A stretch of 64,000 bases of DNA from NCBI RefSeq assembly GCF_001509405.1, contig NZ_CP011502.1, positions 682,001-746,000 of the forward strand. Reading direction: 5' to 3'. This DNA is from Aeromicrobium erythreum (lineage in GTDB: Bacteria > Actinomycetota > Actinomycetes > Propionibacteriales > Nocardioidaceae). Shown one piece after another: positions 44,389 to 54,362 of this stretch. Below the pieces are notes generated by a model. The model did not search any database. It saw only the letters and a program-made list of their open reading frames with translations, and was not told the DNA's origin. A program made the position numbers and the translations under genes. Numbering within the stretch: the stretch's first letter is position 1; every line of letters begins with the position of its first letter.

Positions 44389-45348
44389 GTGGGCGTCGAG
44401 GTCAAGGTCGAGAACCTGACGAAGAGCTTCGGGTCGCAGCTGATCTGGGGAGACGTCTCGTTGACGCTGCCCGCGGGTGAGATCTCGGTGATGCTGGGTC
44501 CGTCGGGTACGGGCAAGTCGGTGTTCCTGAAGTCGCTGATCGGTCTGCTGAAGCCCGACGAGGGCCACATCTGGATCGAGGGCGTCGACATCGCGACGTG
44601 CAAGGAGAAGGACCTCTACGAGATCCGCAAGCTGTTCGGCGTGCTGTTCCAGGACGGCGCCATGTTCGGCTCGATGAACCTCTTCGACAACTGCGCGTTC
44701 CCGCTGCGCGAGCACACCCGCAAGTCCGAGTCCGAGATCCGACAGATCGTCATGGACAAGATGGACATCGTGGGTCTGGCCGGCGCGGAGATGAAGCTGC
44801 CCGGCGAGATCTCCGGCGGCATGCGCAAGCGCGCCGGCCTGGCGCGCGCCCTCGTCCTGGAGCCGGAGATCCTGCTCATCGACGAGCCCGACTCCGGCCT
44901 CGACCCGGTGCGCACCGCCTACATCAACCAGCTCTTCATCGACCTGAACGCGCAGATCGACGCGACGTTCCTGATCGTCACGCACGACATCAACTCCACG
45001 CGCACCGTCCCGGACAACATCGGCCTGCTCTACCACAAGCACCTGGCGATGTTCGGCCCGCGCGAGATGCTCCTGTCCTCGACCGAGCCGGTCGTGGCGC
45101 AGTTCCTCAACGCCCAGCGCGTCGGCCCGATCGGCATGTCCGAGGAGAAGGACGCCGCCGAGCTGGCCGCGGAGGCCGAGCTCGACATGCCGCCCCTGCC
45201 GCCGATCCCGCGCCAGCTCGAGCCCTCCGACGGTCGTCCGCGGGCCGGGCAGCGCGAGCCGGGCGCCTGGTGCCGCGAGCACGGGATCACGCCGCCCCCC
45301 GGCTCCTTCGAGGAGAACATGAGCCTCGCGCCGGGTGCCACGGCGTGA
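44389..45348 (+). CDS. mceG: Mce transporter ATPase (MceG/MlaF-like)
   Basis: A 319-aa ABC ATPase for an Mce lipid importer. Walker A GPSGTGKS (about residues 38-45), the family switch FQDGAMFGSMN, signature ISGGMRKRAGLARAL, Walker B EILLIDEPDSGLDP and the His loop VTHD are intact. A C-terminal extension (about residues 250-319) is Pro/Glu-rich. GTG 44389 has GGAGGAGGGG upstream. It heads the mce operon; in Mycobacterium tuberculosis the equivalent mceG is away from the operons. Its stop overlaps the YrbE start (GTGA). Confidence 0.93.
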   Translation: MGVEVKVENLTKSFGSQLIWGDVSLTLPAGEISVMLGPSGTGKSVFLKSLIGLLKPDEGHIWIEGVDIATCKEKDLYEIRKLFGVLFQDGAMFGSMNLFDNCAFPLREHTRKSESEIRQIVMDKMDIVGLAGAEMKLPGEISGGMRKRAGLARALVLEPEILLIDEPDSGLDPVRTAYINQLFIDLNAQIDATFLIVTHDINSTRTVPDNIGLLYHKHLAMFGPREMLLSSTEPVVAQFLNAQRVGPIGMSEEKDAAELAAEAELDMPPLPPIPRQLEPSDGRPRAGQREPGAWCREHGITPPPGSFEENMSLAPGATA

Positions 45349-46121
45349 GCGCAACGAAGCTGACGGCTCCCGCACGCGTCGCGGGTGGGCTGTTCGCCTT
45401 CATGCTCGACGTCACCGTCGCGCTGTTCCGGCGTCCGTTCCAGCTCAAGGAGTTCCTGACGCAGGCGTGGTTCATCGTCACCGTGACGATCGTGCCCACC
45501 GCCCTCGTCTCGATCCCCTTCGGCGCGGTCATCGCGCTGCAGGTCGGCGGCCTCATCAAGCAGTTCGGCGCCCAGTCGTTCACCGGCTCCGCGGCCGTGC
45601 TCGCGGTGGTGCGCGAGGCCGGCCCGATCGCCACGGCCCTGCTGATCGCGGGCGCCGCCGGCTCGGCCATCGCCGCCGACTTCGGCTCGCGCAAGATCCG
45701 CGAGGAGCTCGACGCGATGATGGTGCTGGGCATCGACCCGATCCAGCGCCTCGTCGTGCCGCGCGTGCTCGCCTGCATGCTCATCGCCGTCTTCCTGAAC
45801 GGGTTGGTGACCATCGTCGGCGTGGCGGGCGGCTACGTCTTCAACGTCGTCCTGCAGGACGGCACACCAGGGGCGTACCTGGCGTCGTTCACGGCACTCG
45901 CGCAGCTGCCCGACATCTACCAAGGCATGGTCAAGGCCGTCATCTTCGGCTACATCGCCGCGATCGTGGCCTCCTACAAGGGCATGAACGCCAAGGGCGG
46001 GCCGAAGGGCGTGGGCGACGCGGTGAACGAGGCCGTGGTGATCACGTTCCTCCTGCTGTTCATCGTGAACTTCTTCGTCTCGGCCATCTACATCCAGCTC
46101 GTGCCGCCGAAGGGGATGTGA
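45345..46121 (+). CDS. yrbEA: MlaE/YrbE permease A
   Basis: A 258-aa MlaE-family permease with about six helices. The conserved MlaE block IPFGAVIALQVGGLIKQFGAQSF and the loop VREAGPIATALLIAGAAGSAIAADFGSRKIREELDAM are present. It pairs with the next permease in the membrane as the channel of the Mce lipid importer. The GTG start overlaps the ATPase stop. Confidence 0.93.
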   Translation: MSATKLTAPARVAGGLFAFMLDVTVALFRRPFQLKEFLTQAWFIVTVTIVPTALVSIPFGAVIALQVGGLIKQFGAQSFTGSAAVLAVVREAGPIATALLIAGAAGSAIAADFGSRKIREELDAMMVLGIDPIQRLVVPRVLACMLIAVFLNGLVTIVGVAGGYVFNVVLQDGTPGAYLASFTALAQLPDIYQGMVKAVIFGYIAAIVASYKGMNAKGGPKGVGDAVNEAVVITFLLLFIVNFFVSAIYIQLVPPKGM

Positions 46122-46123
46122 GC

Positions 46124-46954
46124 ATGGCGACCAAGGTCAGCGCGCTCTACGAGCGCCCCGCAGCCGCCCTGGAGGGCATGGGCACGCAGCTGCTCTTCTA
46201 CCTGCGCGTCCTGCGCGCGGTGCCGTTCACCATCAAGAACTACAGCCGCGAGATCCTGCGGCTGCTCGCCGAAGTCACGCTCGGCTCCGGCGCGCTCGCC
46301 GTCATCGGCGGCACCGTCGGCGTCATCGTGGCCATGTGCTTCTTCACCGGTACCGAGGTCGGCATCCAGGGCTTCGCCGCGCTCGACCAGCTCGGCACGT
46401 CGGCCCTGTCCGGCTTCGTCTCGGCCTACTTCAACACCCGCGAGATCGCGCCGATCGTGGCCGGCATCGCCCTGGCCGCGACCGTCGGCTGCGGCTTCAC
46501 CGCCCAGCTGGGCGCCATGCGGATCTCCGAGGAGGTCGACGCGCTCGAGGTCATGGCCGTGCCGTCGATGCAGTTCCTCGTCACGACCCGCGTGCTCGCC
46601 GGCCTCATCGCCGTCATCCCGCTGTACGTGGTCGGCCTGCTGTCCTCCTACTTCGCGACCCGGCTGACCATCACCCAGTTCCTGGGCCAGAGCACCGGCA
46701 CCTACGACCACTACTTCCAGACGTTCCTGCCCCCGGGCGACGTGCTGTGGTCCTTCGGCAAGGTGCTGATCTTCGCCGTCGTCGTCATCCTCATCCACTG
46801 CTACTACGGCTACTACGCCTCCGGCGGCCCCGCCGGCGTCGGCGTGGCCGTGGGGCGCGCCGTCCGAACCTCGATCGTCGCGGTCAACGTCGTCGACCTG
46901 CTCGCCTCCATGGCGATCTGGGGCACGACCGTCACCGTCAGATTGGCGGGTTGA
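46124..46954 (+). CDS. yrbEB: MlaE/YrbE permease B
   Basis: A 276-aa MlaE-family permease with about six helices. The second-type motif GFTAQLGAMRISEEVDALEVMAV is conserved, and the N-terminal FTIKNYSREILRLLAEVTLGSG is typical. It is 2 bases after permease A. Confidence 0.93.
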   Translation: MATKVSALYERPAAALEGMGTQLLFYLRVLRAVPFTIKNYSREILRLLAEVTLGSGALAVIGGTVGVIVAMCFFTGTEVGIQGFAALDQLGTSALSGFVSAYFNTREIAPIVAGIALAATVGCGFTAQLGAMRISEEVDALEVMAVPSMQFLVTTRVLAGLIAVIPLYVVGLLSSYFATRLTITQFLGQSTGTYDHYFQTFLPPGDVLWSFGKVLIFAVVVILIHCYYGYYASGGPAGVGVAVGRAVRTSIVAVNVVDLLASMAIWGTTVTVRLAG

Positions 46955-46955
46955 C

Positions 46956-48419
46956 ATGGCTGCCACACCCCTCGCCGAGCGCCCCACCAGCCTCAAGCTC
47001 CTCGGAGCCGCGCTGGTCGCGATCATGCTGTTCTTCATCTGGCTGACGTTCGCGTTCTTCTCCAAGACCTTCGTGGCCTACGACGACGTCACCGTCGACA
47101 CCGGCACCGCCGGCCTCAACCTGCCCGAGAACGCCGACGTGAAGCTGCGCGGCATGATCGTCGGCGAGGTGCGCAAGGTCGAGCCGCACGACGGCGGGGT
47201 GCGCATCGTGCTCGGCATGAAGCCCGACCTCATCGACGAGGTGCCGGCCGACGTCACGGCCGAGATCGTCCCGAAGACGCTGTTCGGTGAGAAGTACATC
47301 GCCCTCATCCCCGCCGACGACGCCGGGCCGGAGAAGCTGAAGGCCGGCGACATGATCGCGCGGGCCGAGGTGCCGATCGAGGTCGAGCAGCTCCTCAACG
47401 ACCTCTACCCGCTGCTGCAGGCCGTCGAGCCCGCCGAGCTGTCCTCGACGCTGACCGCGGTGTCGCAGGCGCTCGAGGGTCGCGGCGAGAAGCTCGGCCA
47501 GACGCTGGTCCAGGCCAACGAGTACCTGACCGCCCTCAACCCCGACGTCCCGACGCTCGTCACGGACCTCACCAAGCTCGGCACGGTCTCCGACGGCTAC
47601 GCCGCGCAGATGCCGACCCTCGGCCGGCTGCTGCGCAACACGGTCGTCACCGGCAACACGGTGGTCGCCAAGCGCACCCAGCTCGCGGCGTTCTACAACG
47701 AGGGCACGCGCCTGGCGAACACCCTGACCGACTTCACGAAGGCCAACGGCGACAACCTCGAGGTCCTGGCCAAGCAGAACCGCGTCATCCTCGGCGTCAC
47801 CGCCGAGTACGCGAGCAGCTTCCCGTGCTTCACCGGCGGCATGGCCACCGTGCTGCCGAAGCTGAACAGCGTGCTGCGCAACAACACGGTGCACATCGAC
47901 CTCGAGACGCTGCCGCAGCAGCCGACGTACTTCGGCTTCGACGAGAACGCCCGCATCCCCAGCAACCGGCAGATCGAGCAGGCCCCGCAGGCCGACCCGA
48001 GCAAGGTCGAGTACATCGACGCGCCCGACAAGAAGCGCGGCAAGCTGCCCAACACGATCGGCGCCGTCTGCGAGGACCTCAAGATCTTCAAGCAGAACGC
48101 CGACGACCCGTCGAAGTGGCCCTACAGCAAGTCCGACCCGTTCGAGGTCTCCCCGGAGGTGTTCAAGCTGATCGGCGTGCGGAACAGCCACAACGGCAAG
48201 TTCGGCACCGATGCCGACTACCAGCGTGCCGCCGTGTCGAGCCTGGACGCGGCAGGCTTCTTCAACCCCAGCCTCGCCGACACCGACACGCCCCAGCAGC
48301 GGGCCGAGGTGCGCAGCCTCGCCGCCGCGATGGCCGGCGTCGACGAGGACCAGGTCCCCGACGCCGCCTCGCTGCTGCTCAGCCCCATCCTGCGAGGCAC
48401 GGAGGTGAAGGCGCCGTGA
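46956..48419 (+). CDS. mceA: MceA-type lipid-binding protein
   Basis: A 487-aa Mce protein. A transmembrane anchor is at about residues 15-35, and the MCE/MlaD domain at about 40-120 (TAGLNLPENADVKLRGMIVGEVRKVE...). A long alpha-helical region follows (about 130-310), which in Mce complexes forms a tunnel for lipid transfer. The C-terminal part has several Cys. It is the first of six mce genes. Substrate could be a sterol, fatty acid or other lipid; not decidable. Confidence 0.92.
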   Translation: MAATPLAERPTSLKLLGAALVAIMLFFIWLTFAFFSKTFVAYDDVTVDTGTAGLNLPENADVKLRGMIVGEVRKVEPHDGGVRIVLGMKPDLIDEVPADVTAEIVPKTLFGEKYIALIPADDAGPEKLKAGDMIARAEVPIEVEQLLNDLYPLLQAVEPAELSSTLTAVSQALEGRGEKLGQTLVQANEYLTALNPDVPTLVTDLTKLGTVSDGYAAQMPTLGRLLRNTVVTGNTVVAKRTQLAAFYNEGTRLANTLTDFTKANGDNLEVLAKQNRVILGVTAEYASSFPCFTGGMATVLPKLNSVLRNNTVHIDLETLPQQPTYFGFDENARIPSNRQIEQAPQADPSKVEYIDAPDKKRGKLPNTIGAVCEDLKIFKQNADDPSKWPYSKSDPFEVSPEVFKLIGVRNSHNGKFGTDADYQRAAVSSLDAAGFFNPSLADTDTPQQRAEVRSLAAAMAGVDEDQVPDAASLLLSPILRGTEVKAP

Positions 48420-48460
48420 ACCGCCGTCAGACCGTCCGCGCCGAGGAGGTGAGCCGATGA
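48416..48460 (+). CDS. 14-codon mini-ORF bridging mceA and mceB
   Basis: VNRRQTVRAEEVSR starts on a GTG that overlaps the mceA stop and ends on a TGA that overlaps the mceB ATG. The GAGGAGG for mceB lies inside it. It is too short to assign a function; it may couple translation of the neighbours or be chance. Confidence 0.3.
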   Translation: MNRRQTVRAEEVSR

Positions 48461-49560
48461 GCAGGATGCTCGACAAGGAGTCGATCAGCGCGATCGTCAA
48501 GCTCGCGGTGTTCTTCGTCGTCACCGGCACCGCCACCGCCATGCTCATGCTCACGCTGAGCAACGGCAGCCTCGGTGCCAGCAACGAGTACAAGGCCGTC
48601 TTCTCCGACGTCACCGGCGTCGCGAAGGGCGACGACGTGCGCATCGCGGGCGTCTCGGTCGGTTCGATCAAGTCGGTGAAGATCCACGACACCGACGAGG
48701 CCATCGTGACCTTCTCGGTGCGCTCGACCACGCCGCTGACGAAGGACACGATCGCCCAGCTGCGCTTCCGCAACCTCGTCGGCCAGCGCTACCTGGCGCT
48801 GTTCCAGGGCGGCGACGGCGACACGTCACGGCTCGCGCCCGGGTCGACGATCCCGCAGGACCGCACGGAGGAGGCGCTCGACCTCAACGTGCTGCTCAAC
48901 GGGTTCAAGCCGGTCTTCCAGGCGCTCTCGCCGGAGGACACCAACAAGTTCGCCTTCGAGATCGTGCAGACCCTGCAGGGCGAGTCCGGCAACGTGCAGA
49001 ACCTGCTGGCGCGCACCGCGTCGCTCACCAGCACGCTCGCCGACCGCGACCAGCTGATCGGCGACGTCGTCGTGAACCTCTCCGACGTGCTCGACACGAT
49101 CGGCAGCCGTGACCAGCAGCTGACGGCGACCATCGACACGCTGCAGCAGTTCATCACCGGGCTCAAGGGCGACCGCGAGGCCATCCTCGGCTCGCTCGAC
49201 TCGATCTCCGACCTCACGACCGAGACCTCGAACCTGCTCGTCGAGGGCCGCCCCGACCTGACGGCCGACGTCAAGCAGCTGCGACGACTGACCGGCAACC
49301 TGTCGAAGAAGCGCAACCTCGACACCCTCGAGTCGGCGCTGCAGATCCTGCCGATCAAGATGGAGAAGCTCGGCAACCTGGCGTCGAACGGCAGCCTGTT
49401 CAACTTCTACGTCTGCGAGCTCAACGTCGACGTCAGCCAGCTCACCGGCACGCCGCTCGACGGCCTGCTCGACGGTCTCCTGAAGCAGCTCGGCTCGCTC
49501 AAGGCCGGTGGCGACCGCTGCCGCACCGGCGGCAACGAGTACGGGAAGGCCGCGTCATGA
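48457..49560 (+). CDS. mceB: MceB-type lipid-binding protein
   Basis: A 367-aa Mce protein. Anchor helix at about residues 13-35, MCE domain at about 41-125 (YKAVFSDVTGVAKGDDVRIAGVSVGSIKSVK), then a helical stretch and a Cys-containing C-terminus (FYVCELNVDVSQLTG; GGDRCRTGG). GAGGAGG is 7 bases upstream of ATG. The stop overlaps mceC (ATGA). Confidence 0.92.
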   Translation: MSRMLDKESISAIVKLAVFFVVTGTATAMLMLTLSNGSLGASNEYKAVFSDVTGVAKGDDVRIAGVSVGSIKSVKIHDTDEAIVTFSVRSTTPLTKDTIAQLRFRNLVGQRYLALFQGGDGDTSRLAPGSTIPQDRTEEALDLNVLLNGFKPVFQALSPEDTNKFAFEIVQTLQGESGNVQNLLARTASLTSTLADRDQLIGDVVVNLSDVLDTIGSRDQQLTATIDTLQQFITGLKGDREAILGSLDSISDLTTETSNLLVEGRPDLTADVKQLRRLTGNLSKKRNLDTLESALQILPIKMEKLGNLASNGSLFNFYVCELNVDVSQLTGTPLDGLLDGLLKQLGSLKAGGDRCRTGGNEYGKAAS

Positions 49561-50507
49561 AGCCGTTCCGCGAGCGCAACCCTGTCATCATCGGCTTCAT
49601 CGGCTTCGCCGTGATCGCCATGCTGCTGGTGGCCGCCTTCCGTGCCGACCGGCTGCCGATCATCGGCGCGGGCGACACCTACCACGCCGAGTTCGCCGAG
49701 ATCGGTGGCCTGAAGTCCGGCAACGAGGTCCGCGTCGCGGGCGTCCCCGTCGGCAAGGTCCGCGACATCGAGCTCGACGGCAACAAGGTCAAGGTGACGT
49801 TCAAGGTCGACAAGGGCACCCGCCTCGGCCGCGAGACCGCCGCCGAGATCCGCATCCGCACGCTGCTCGGTGCACAGTTCCTGGCGCTGCAGCCGTCGGG
49901 CTCGGGTCGCCTCGAGAAGGGCGGCACGATCCCGGAGTCGCGCACCACGCCACCCTACGACGTCGTGCAGGCGTTCTCCGACCTCAGCACCACCACCGAG
50001 GCGCTCGACGTCGACCAGATCTCCCAGGCGCTGGAGACCCTCTCCGACGTCGCCGCGCAGACGCCGGAGGAGTTCCGTGGGGCCATCCGCGGCGTCTCCG
50101 ACCTCTCCCGCAACCTCGCGGCGCGCGATGAGCAGATCAACACCCTGCTGAAGAACCTCAAGAAGGTCACCGGCGTCATCAACGCCCGCGACGACCAGCT
50201 CGTGGCGCTCGTCAAGGACTCCTCGGTGCTCTTCGACGCGATCAGCGCCCGGCGCGAGGCGATCCACCGCCTCCTCGTCTCGACGCAGGAGATCTCCGCC
50301 CAGCTGACCGGTCTGGTCAAGGACACGGAGGCCGACCTGCAGCCGGCGTTGCGCCAGCTGCGCACCGTCACCACCATGCTGGCGCGCAACGAGCAGAGCC
50401 TCGACCGGGCGCTCACCGTGATGCCCGGCTTCCTGCGGGTCTTCGCCAACGCGCTCGGCAACGGGCCCTGGTTCGACACGTACGTCAAGATCGGAGGGGC
50501 AGGATGA
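49557..50507 (+). CDS. mceC: MceC-type lipid-binding protein
   Basis: A 316-aa Mce protein, shorter than its neighbours. Anchor at about residues 10-28, MCE domain at about 38-115 (YHAEFAEIGGLKSGNEVRVAGVPVGKVRDIEL) and a helical domain. The Pro-rich C-terminal tail of many MceC proteins is missing. It overlaps mceB and mceD by four bases each. Confidence 0.92.
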   Translation: MKPFRERNPVIIGFIGFAVIAMLLVAAFRADRLPIIGAGDTYHAEFAEIGGLKSGNEVRVAGVPVGKVRDIELDGNKVKVTFKVDKGTRLGRETAAEIRIRTLLGAQFLALQPSGSGRLEKGGTIPESRTTPPYDVVQAFSDLSTTTEALDVDQISQALETLSDVAAQTPEEFRGAIRGVSDLSRNLAARDEQINTLLKNLKKVTGVINARDDQLVALVKDSSVLFDAISARREAIHRLLVSTQEISAQLTGLVKDTEADLQPALRQLRTVTTMLARNEQSLDRALTVMPGFLRVFANALGNGPWFDTYVKIGGAG

Positions 50508-51679
50508 GCAGGCTCGCCGGTGCCGCACGCATCCTCACGGTGCTCGTCGCCCTCGTGCTCGTCGTCGGACTCGTGATCGTCTTCGGGCAGCGCGACGCGA
50601 AGAAGACCATCACCGTCGACTTCACCCAGACCAACTCCCTGTACGAGGGCTCCGACGTCCGGATCCTCGGCGTGGCCGTCGGCACCGTCGACCGGCTCGT
50701 GCCCCGCGGCAAGACGGTGCGCGCGACCATCTCCTACGACGCCTCGGTCAAGCTGCCCGACGACGTGAAGGCCGTCGTGGTCTCCCCGTCGATCGTCGGC
50801 GACCGGTTCGTCCAGCTCGCCCCGGCCTACGACGGGGGAGCGGTCCTCAAGGACGGCGCGCGCCTCGGCGTGAGCCGGACGGCCGTCCCGGTCGAGCTCG
50901 ACCAGGTCTACAAGTCCCTCGACGACCTCTCGGTGGCGCTCGGCCCAGACGGCGCCAACCGCAACGGCGCCGTCAGCGACCTCGTCCGCGACACCGCGAA
51001 GCAGCTCGACGGCCAGGGTGCCCAGGTCAACGAGACGCTGCGCAACTTCGGCAAGCTCAGTCAGACGCTCTCCGACAACAAGGACGAGCTGTTCGGCAGC
51101 ATGCGCGAGGTCGACCAGTTCGTGCAGCTCCTGCAGACCAACGACCAGTCGGTGCGCGACTTCTTCGACAGCACCGCCCAGGTCTCGACCGTCCTGGCGG
51201 GCGAGCGCGAGGACCTGCAGGCCACCATCAAGGCCCTCGGCGATGCGCTGGTCGAGGTCCGCCGACTGGTGCGCGAGAACCGCTCGGAGCTGCGCGGCAA
51301 CGTCAAGCAGCTGGCGACGGTCGCGCGCGTGCTCGGCGACCACCAGAAGGACCTCGAGCAGTTCACGATCAGCGCGCCGACGGCCCTGTCGAACGTCGCC
51401 CTCGCCTACAACGGCAACACGGGCACGCTCGACAACCACGCCGACGTGCTCCAGCTGCTGCTGGGTGCCGTGGAGGACCCGGGCGACCTGCTGTGCAACA
51501 TCAGCGAGAACCTGCCGATCGACGTCAAGGAGCCGTGCGACGTCCTCGGCGGCGTGCTCGACGACCTCCTCAAGCCGATCACCGGCGGACTGCCGCTGCC
51601 GCGCGCGGCCGTGGCCAACGCGCCGTCGCCGGACCGCACCGACACGTCGCTGTCGCAGATGCTGGGGGTGGAGCGATGA
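50504..51679 (+). CDS. mceD: MceD-type lipid-binding protein
   Basis: A 391-aa Mce protein. Anchor at about residues 9-29, MCE domain at about 33-115 (TVDFTQTNSLYEGSDVRILGVAVGTVDRLV), long helical stretch at about 135-300 and a Cys-containing C-terminus. Overlaps mceC and mceE by four bases. Confidence 0.92.
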   Translation: MSRLAGAARILTVLVALVLVVGLVIVFGQRDAKKTITVDFTQTNSLYEGSDVRILGVAVGTVDRLVPRGKTVRATISYDASVKLPDDVKAVVVSPSIVGDRFVQLAPAYDGGAVLKDGARLGVSRTAVPVELDQVYKSLDDLSVALGPDGANRNGAVSDLVRDTAKQLDGQGAQVNETLRNFGKLSQTLSDNKDELFGSMREVDQFVQLLQTNDQSVRDFFDSTAQVSTVLAGEREDLQATIKALGDALVEVRRLVRENRSELRGNVKQLATVARVLGDHQKDLEQFTISAPTALSNVALAYNGNTGTLDNHADVLQLLLGAVEDPGDLLCNISENLPIDVKEPCDVLGGVLDDLLKPITGGLPLPRAAVANAPSPDRTDTSLSQMLGVER

Positions 51680-53151
51680 GCCTGCGCCGACGCGGCCTGC
51701 GGGCCGCCGCCGTGACCGCCGGGAGCGCCGTGCTCCTGTCGGGCTGCGGCTTCTCGCCCTACGAGCTGCCGCTGCCCGGTGGCGCGGACCTCGGGTCCGA
51801 CCCGTACACCGTGACCGTCCAGTTCCGCGACGTCCTCGACCTCGTGCCGCAGAGCGCCGTGCGGGTCAACGACATCGCGGTCGGCAAGGTCACCAAGATC
51901 CGGCTCGACGGCTGGACGGCCACCGCGACCCTCGAGATCAACCGCGACGTCGAGCTGCCCGACAACGCCGAGGCGCAGATCCGCCAGACCAGCCTGCTGG
52001 GCGAGAAGTTCGTGTCGCTGGCTCCGCCGTCCACGGGGGGCGAGGGCAGGCTCGGCAACGGCGACCGCATCCCGCTCGACCGCTCGGGGCGCAACCCCGA
52101 CATCGAGGAGGTGCTCGGCGCGGCCTCGCTGCTCTTCAACGGCGGTGGCCTCGAGAAGACGAACACGATCGTCAAGGAGCTCAACAAGACGCTCGACGGC
52201 AACGAGCCCGAGGTCAAGCAGCTGCTGCAGAGCACCACGACCTTCATCGGGCAGCTCGACGAGAACAAGGGCGAGATCCTGACCGCCCTGGAGAAGGTCG
52301 ACAACCTGGCCAAGGCGACCAAGGCGCAGGAGGGCGCGATCACCCAGGCGCTCGACGAGCTGCCCGAGGCGCTGCGCACCCTCGACGCGCAGCGTGACGA
52401 CCTCGTCGGCCTGCTGCAGTCCCTGGACCGGCTGAGCGACACCGCGACGGGCGTCATCCGACGCTCCAAGGACGACACGCTGGCCGTGCTGCGCGACCTC
52501 GAGCCCACGTTGCGTGAGCTCGCGAACGCCGGCGACGACCTCGCCACGGCGAGCCAGCTGATCTTCACCTACCCGTTCACCGACGCGATCGCCGGCGGGT
52601 CGCCGGCGCGTGCCAGCAGCCCCTGCACGGCCTACGACCCCGCGGTCCCGGCCACGCAGAACAAGGCGCTGCTGCGCAAGCAGGTCGCCGAGGGCGCCTG
52701 CTACGGCGACTTCATGAACCTCGACATCAACCTGTCGCTGAACACCGGGCAGCTCACGAACCTCGTGGAGGGCCTGCTGTCGCTCGGCAACACGATCGGC
52801 TCGGCGAAGCCCACGGGCTCCTCGGCGCCCGCCTCGGGCGGGTCGGGCTCCGGCGCGGCCGGCGCTCCCGCCAACCAGCTCGTCGAGCTGGTCGAGGGCC
52901 TGACCAGCCAGGGCGACACCGGCCTGCCGTCGCTGCCGGGCACCTCCGACGGCACCGGCTCACAGCCGTCGCCGTCGGCCAGCCCGTCGCCGTCGGCGTC
53001 CACGTCGTCCCGCGGCGGCTCGTCCTCCGGCGGTGGAGGCGGTATCTGTTCCCTGCTCGGCAACTGCCGGGTCACGACGACGAGTGAGCTCATGGCCACG
53101 CAGACCGAGGACGTCGCGCGGCTGGTGCTCGGACCGGTGGTGCAGCGATGA
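51676..53151 (+). CDS. mceE: MceE-type lipoprotein
   Basis: A 491-aa Mce protein with a signal peptide and lipobox (LLSGCGFS), the mark of MceE (LprK-like) in each mce operon. The MCE domain is at about residues 36-115 and a helical domain follows. Residues about 375-455 are low-complexity Ser/Gly/Pro (for example ASPSPSASTSSRGG), probably a flexible linker. ATG 51676 overlaps the mceD stop. Its acylation would anchor it outside the membrane. Confidence 0.93.
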   Translation: MSLRRRGLRAAAVTAGSAVLLSGCGFSPYELPLPGGADLGSDPYTVTVQFRDVLDLVPQSAVRVNDIAVGKVTKIRLDGWTATATLEINRDVELPDNAEAQIRQTSLLGEKFVSLAPPSTGGEGRLGNGDRIPLDRSGRNPDIEEVLGAASLLFNGGGLEKTNTIVKELNKTLDGNEPEVKQLLQSTTTFIGQLDENKGEILTALEKVDNLAKATKAQEGAITQALDELPEALRTLDAQRDDLVGLLQSLDRLSDTATGVIRRSKDDTLAVLRDLEPTLRELANAGDDLATASQLIFTYPFTDAIAGGSPARASSPCTAYDPAVPATQNKALLRKQVAEGACYGDFMNLDINLSLNTGQLTNLVEGLLSLGNTIGSAKPTGSSAPASGGSGSGAAGAPANQLVELVEGLTSQGDTGLPSLPGTSDGTGSQPSPSASPSPSASTSSRGGSSSGGGGGICSLLGNCRVTTTSELMATQTEDVARLVLGPVVQR

Positions 53152-54362
53152 TCACTCGCCTGACCAAGATCCAGCTGGCGATCTTCGCGATCATCGTCGC
53201 CGTCGGCGCGACGTTCGTCGGCGGCAAGTACGCCCAGCTCGACCGGCTCTTCGTCGACCGCACCTTCCCCGTCACGGCCGACTTCGCCGACTCCGGCGGC
53301 ATCTTCGCCGGGGCCGAGGTGACCTACCGCGGCATCGCGGTCGGCAAGGTCAAGCAGCTGAAGTTCACCGACGACGGCGTGAACGTGGTGCTCGACATCA
53401 ACAAGGACGCGCCGAAGATCTCCTCCGACGTCGTGGCCACCGTGGCCAACAAGTCGGCCATCGGCGAGCAGTACGTCGACCTCTCCCCGCGTACGAACGA
53501 GGCACCGTACCTGAAGGCGGGCACCACCATCCCGCGCTCGGACACGCGCATCCCGATCGACACCACGACCCTGCTGCTCAACCTGAACTCCTTCGTCTCC
53601 AGCATCGACACCCGCAGCCTCAAGACCGTCGTCGACGAGCTCGGCACCGCGTTCGAGGGGACCGGACCCGACCTCGAGCGCATCCTCGACACGTCCTCGG
53701 AGTTCATCACCGCGGCGCAGGAGAACCTCGGCGTGACGCAGCGGCTGATCCGCAGCTCCTCGGGCGTCCTGCAGACGCAGATCGACAAGCAGCCCCAGCT
53801 CGAGACCTTCGCGAAGAACCTGGCGCTGCTCTCGGACACCCTCGTGGAGTCCGACGGCGACCTGCGACGCCTGGTCGACGAGGGACCGTCGGCGGCCAAG
53901 ACCGTCAACGACACGGTCGCGGAGAACGCGGCGCAGCTGCGCACGATCTTCGCCGACCTGCGCAGTGCGACCGAGCCGCTGGCCCGCAACTCCAAGAGCC
54001 TCAAGGCGCTCGCCATCGTCTACCCGTACGTGCTCGAGGGCACCTACAGCGTGGTCGCCCCGAGCAAGAGCACCAAGGGGGAGTGGGACGCCCGCTTCGG
54101 CCTGGTCATCACCAACCCGAGCGACACGAGCAACCCCAAGCCGTGCGACGAGGACGACAACGGGCAGCGACCGCGGCGCGAGCCGATCGAGGTCTACGAC
54201 ATGCAGTTCGACGTGGACGCCGGCTGTATCGTCAAGGACAAGGTCCCGCGCGGGCCCGACAAGACCGTGATCAACCGTGATCGGGCCGCCGTGGGAACCG
54301 GGGCCGACGCCTCCGGAAAGGACTCGTGGACGTGGCTGCTGCTCGGACCGGCGATCCGCTGA
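53148..54362 (+). CDS. mceF: MceF-type lipid-binding protein
   Basis: A 404-aa Mce protein. Anchor at about residues 8-26, MCE domain at about 38-125 (FPVTADFADSGGIFAGAEVTYRGIAVGKVKQLK), then the long helical part and a C-terminal domain with two Cys (KPCDEDD; DAGCIVKDK). It completes the A-F set. It overlaps mceE by four bases and the next gene by 37 bases. Confidence 0.92.
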   Translation: MITRLTKIQLAIFAIIVAVGATFVGGKYAQLDRLFVDRTFPVTADFADSGGIFAGAEVTYRGIAVGKVKQLKFTDDGVNVVLDINKDAPKISSDVVATVANKSAIGEQYVDLSPRTNEAPYLKAGTTIPRSDTRIPIDTTTLLLNLNSFVSSIDTRSLKTVVDELGTAFEGTGPDLERILDTSSEFITAAQENLGVTQRLIRSSSGVLQTQIDKQPQLETFAKNLALLSDTLVESDGDLRRLVDEGPSAAKTVNDTVAENAAQLRTIFADLRSATEPLARNSKSLKALAIVYPYVLEGTYSVVAPSKSTKGEWDARFGLVITNPSDTSNPKPCDEDDNGQRPRREPIEVYDMQFDVDAGCIVKDKVPRGPDKTVINRDRAAVGTGADASGKDSWTWLLLGPAIR

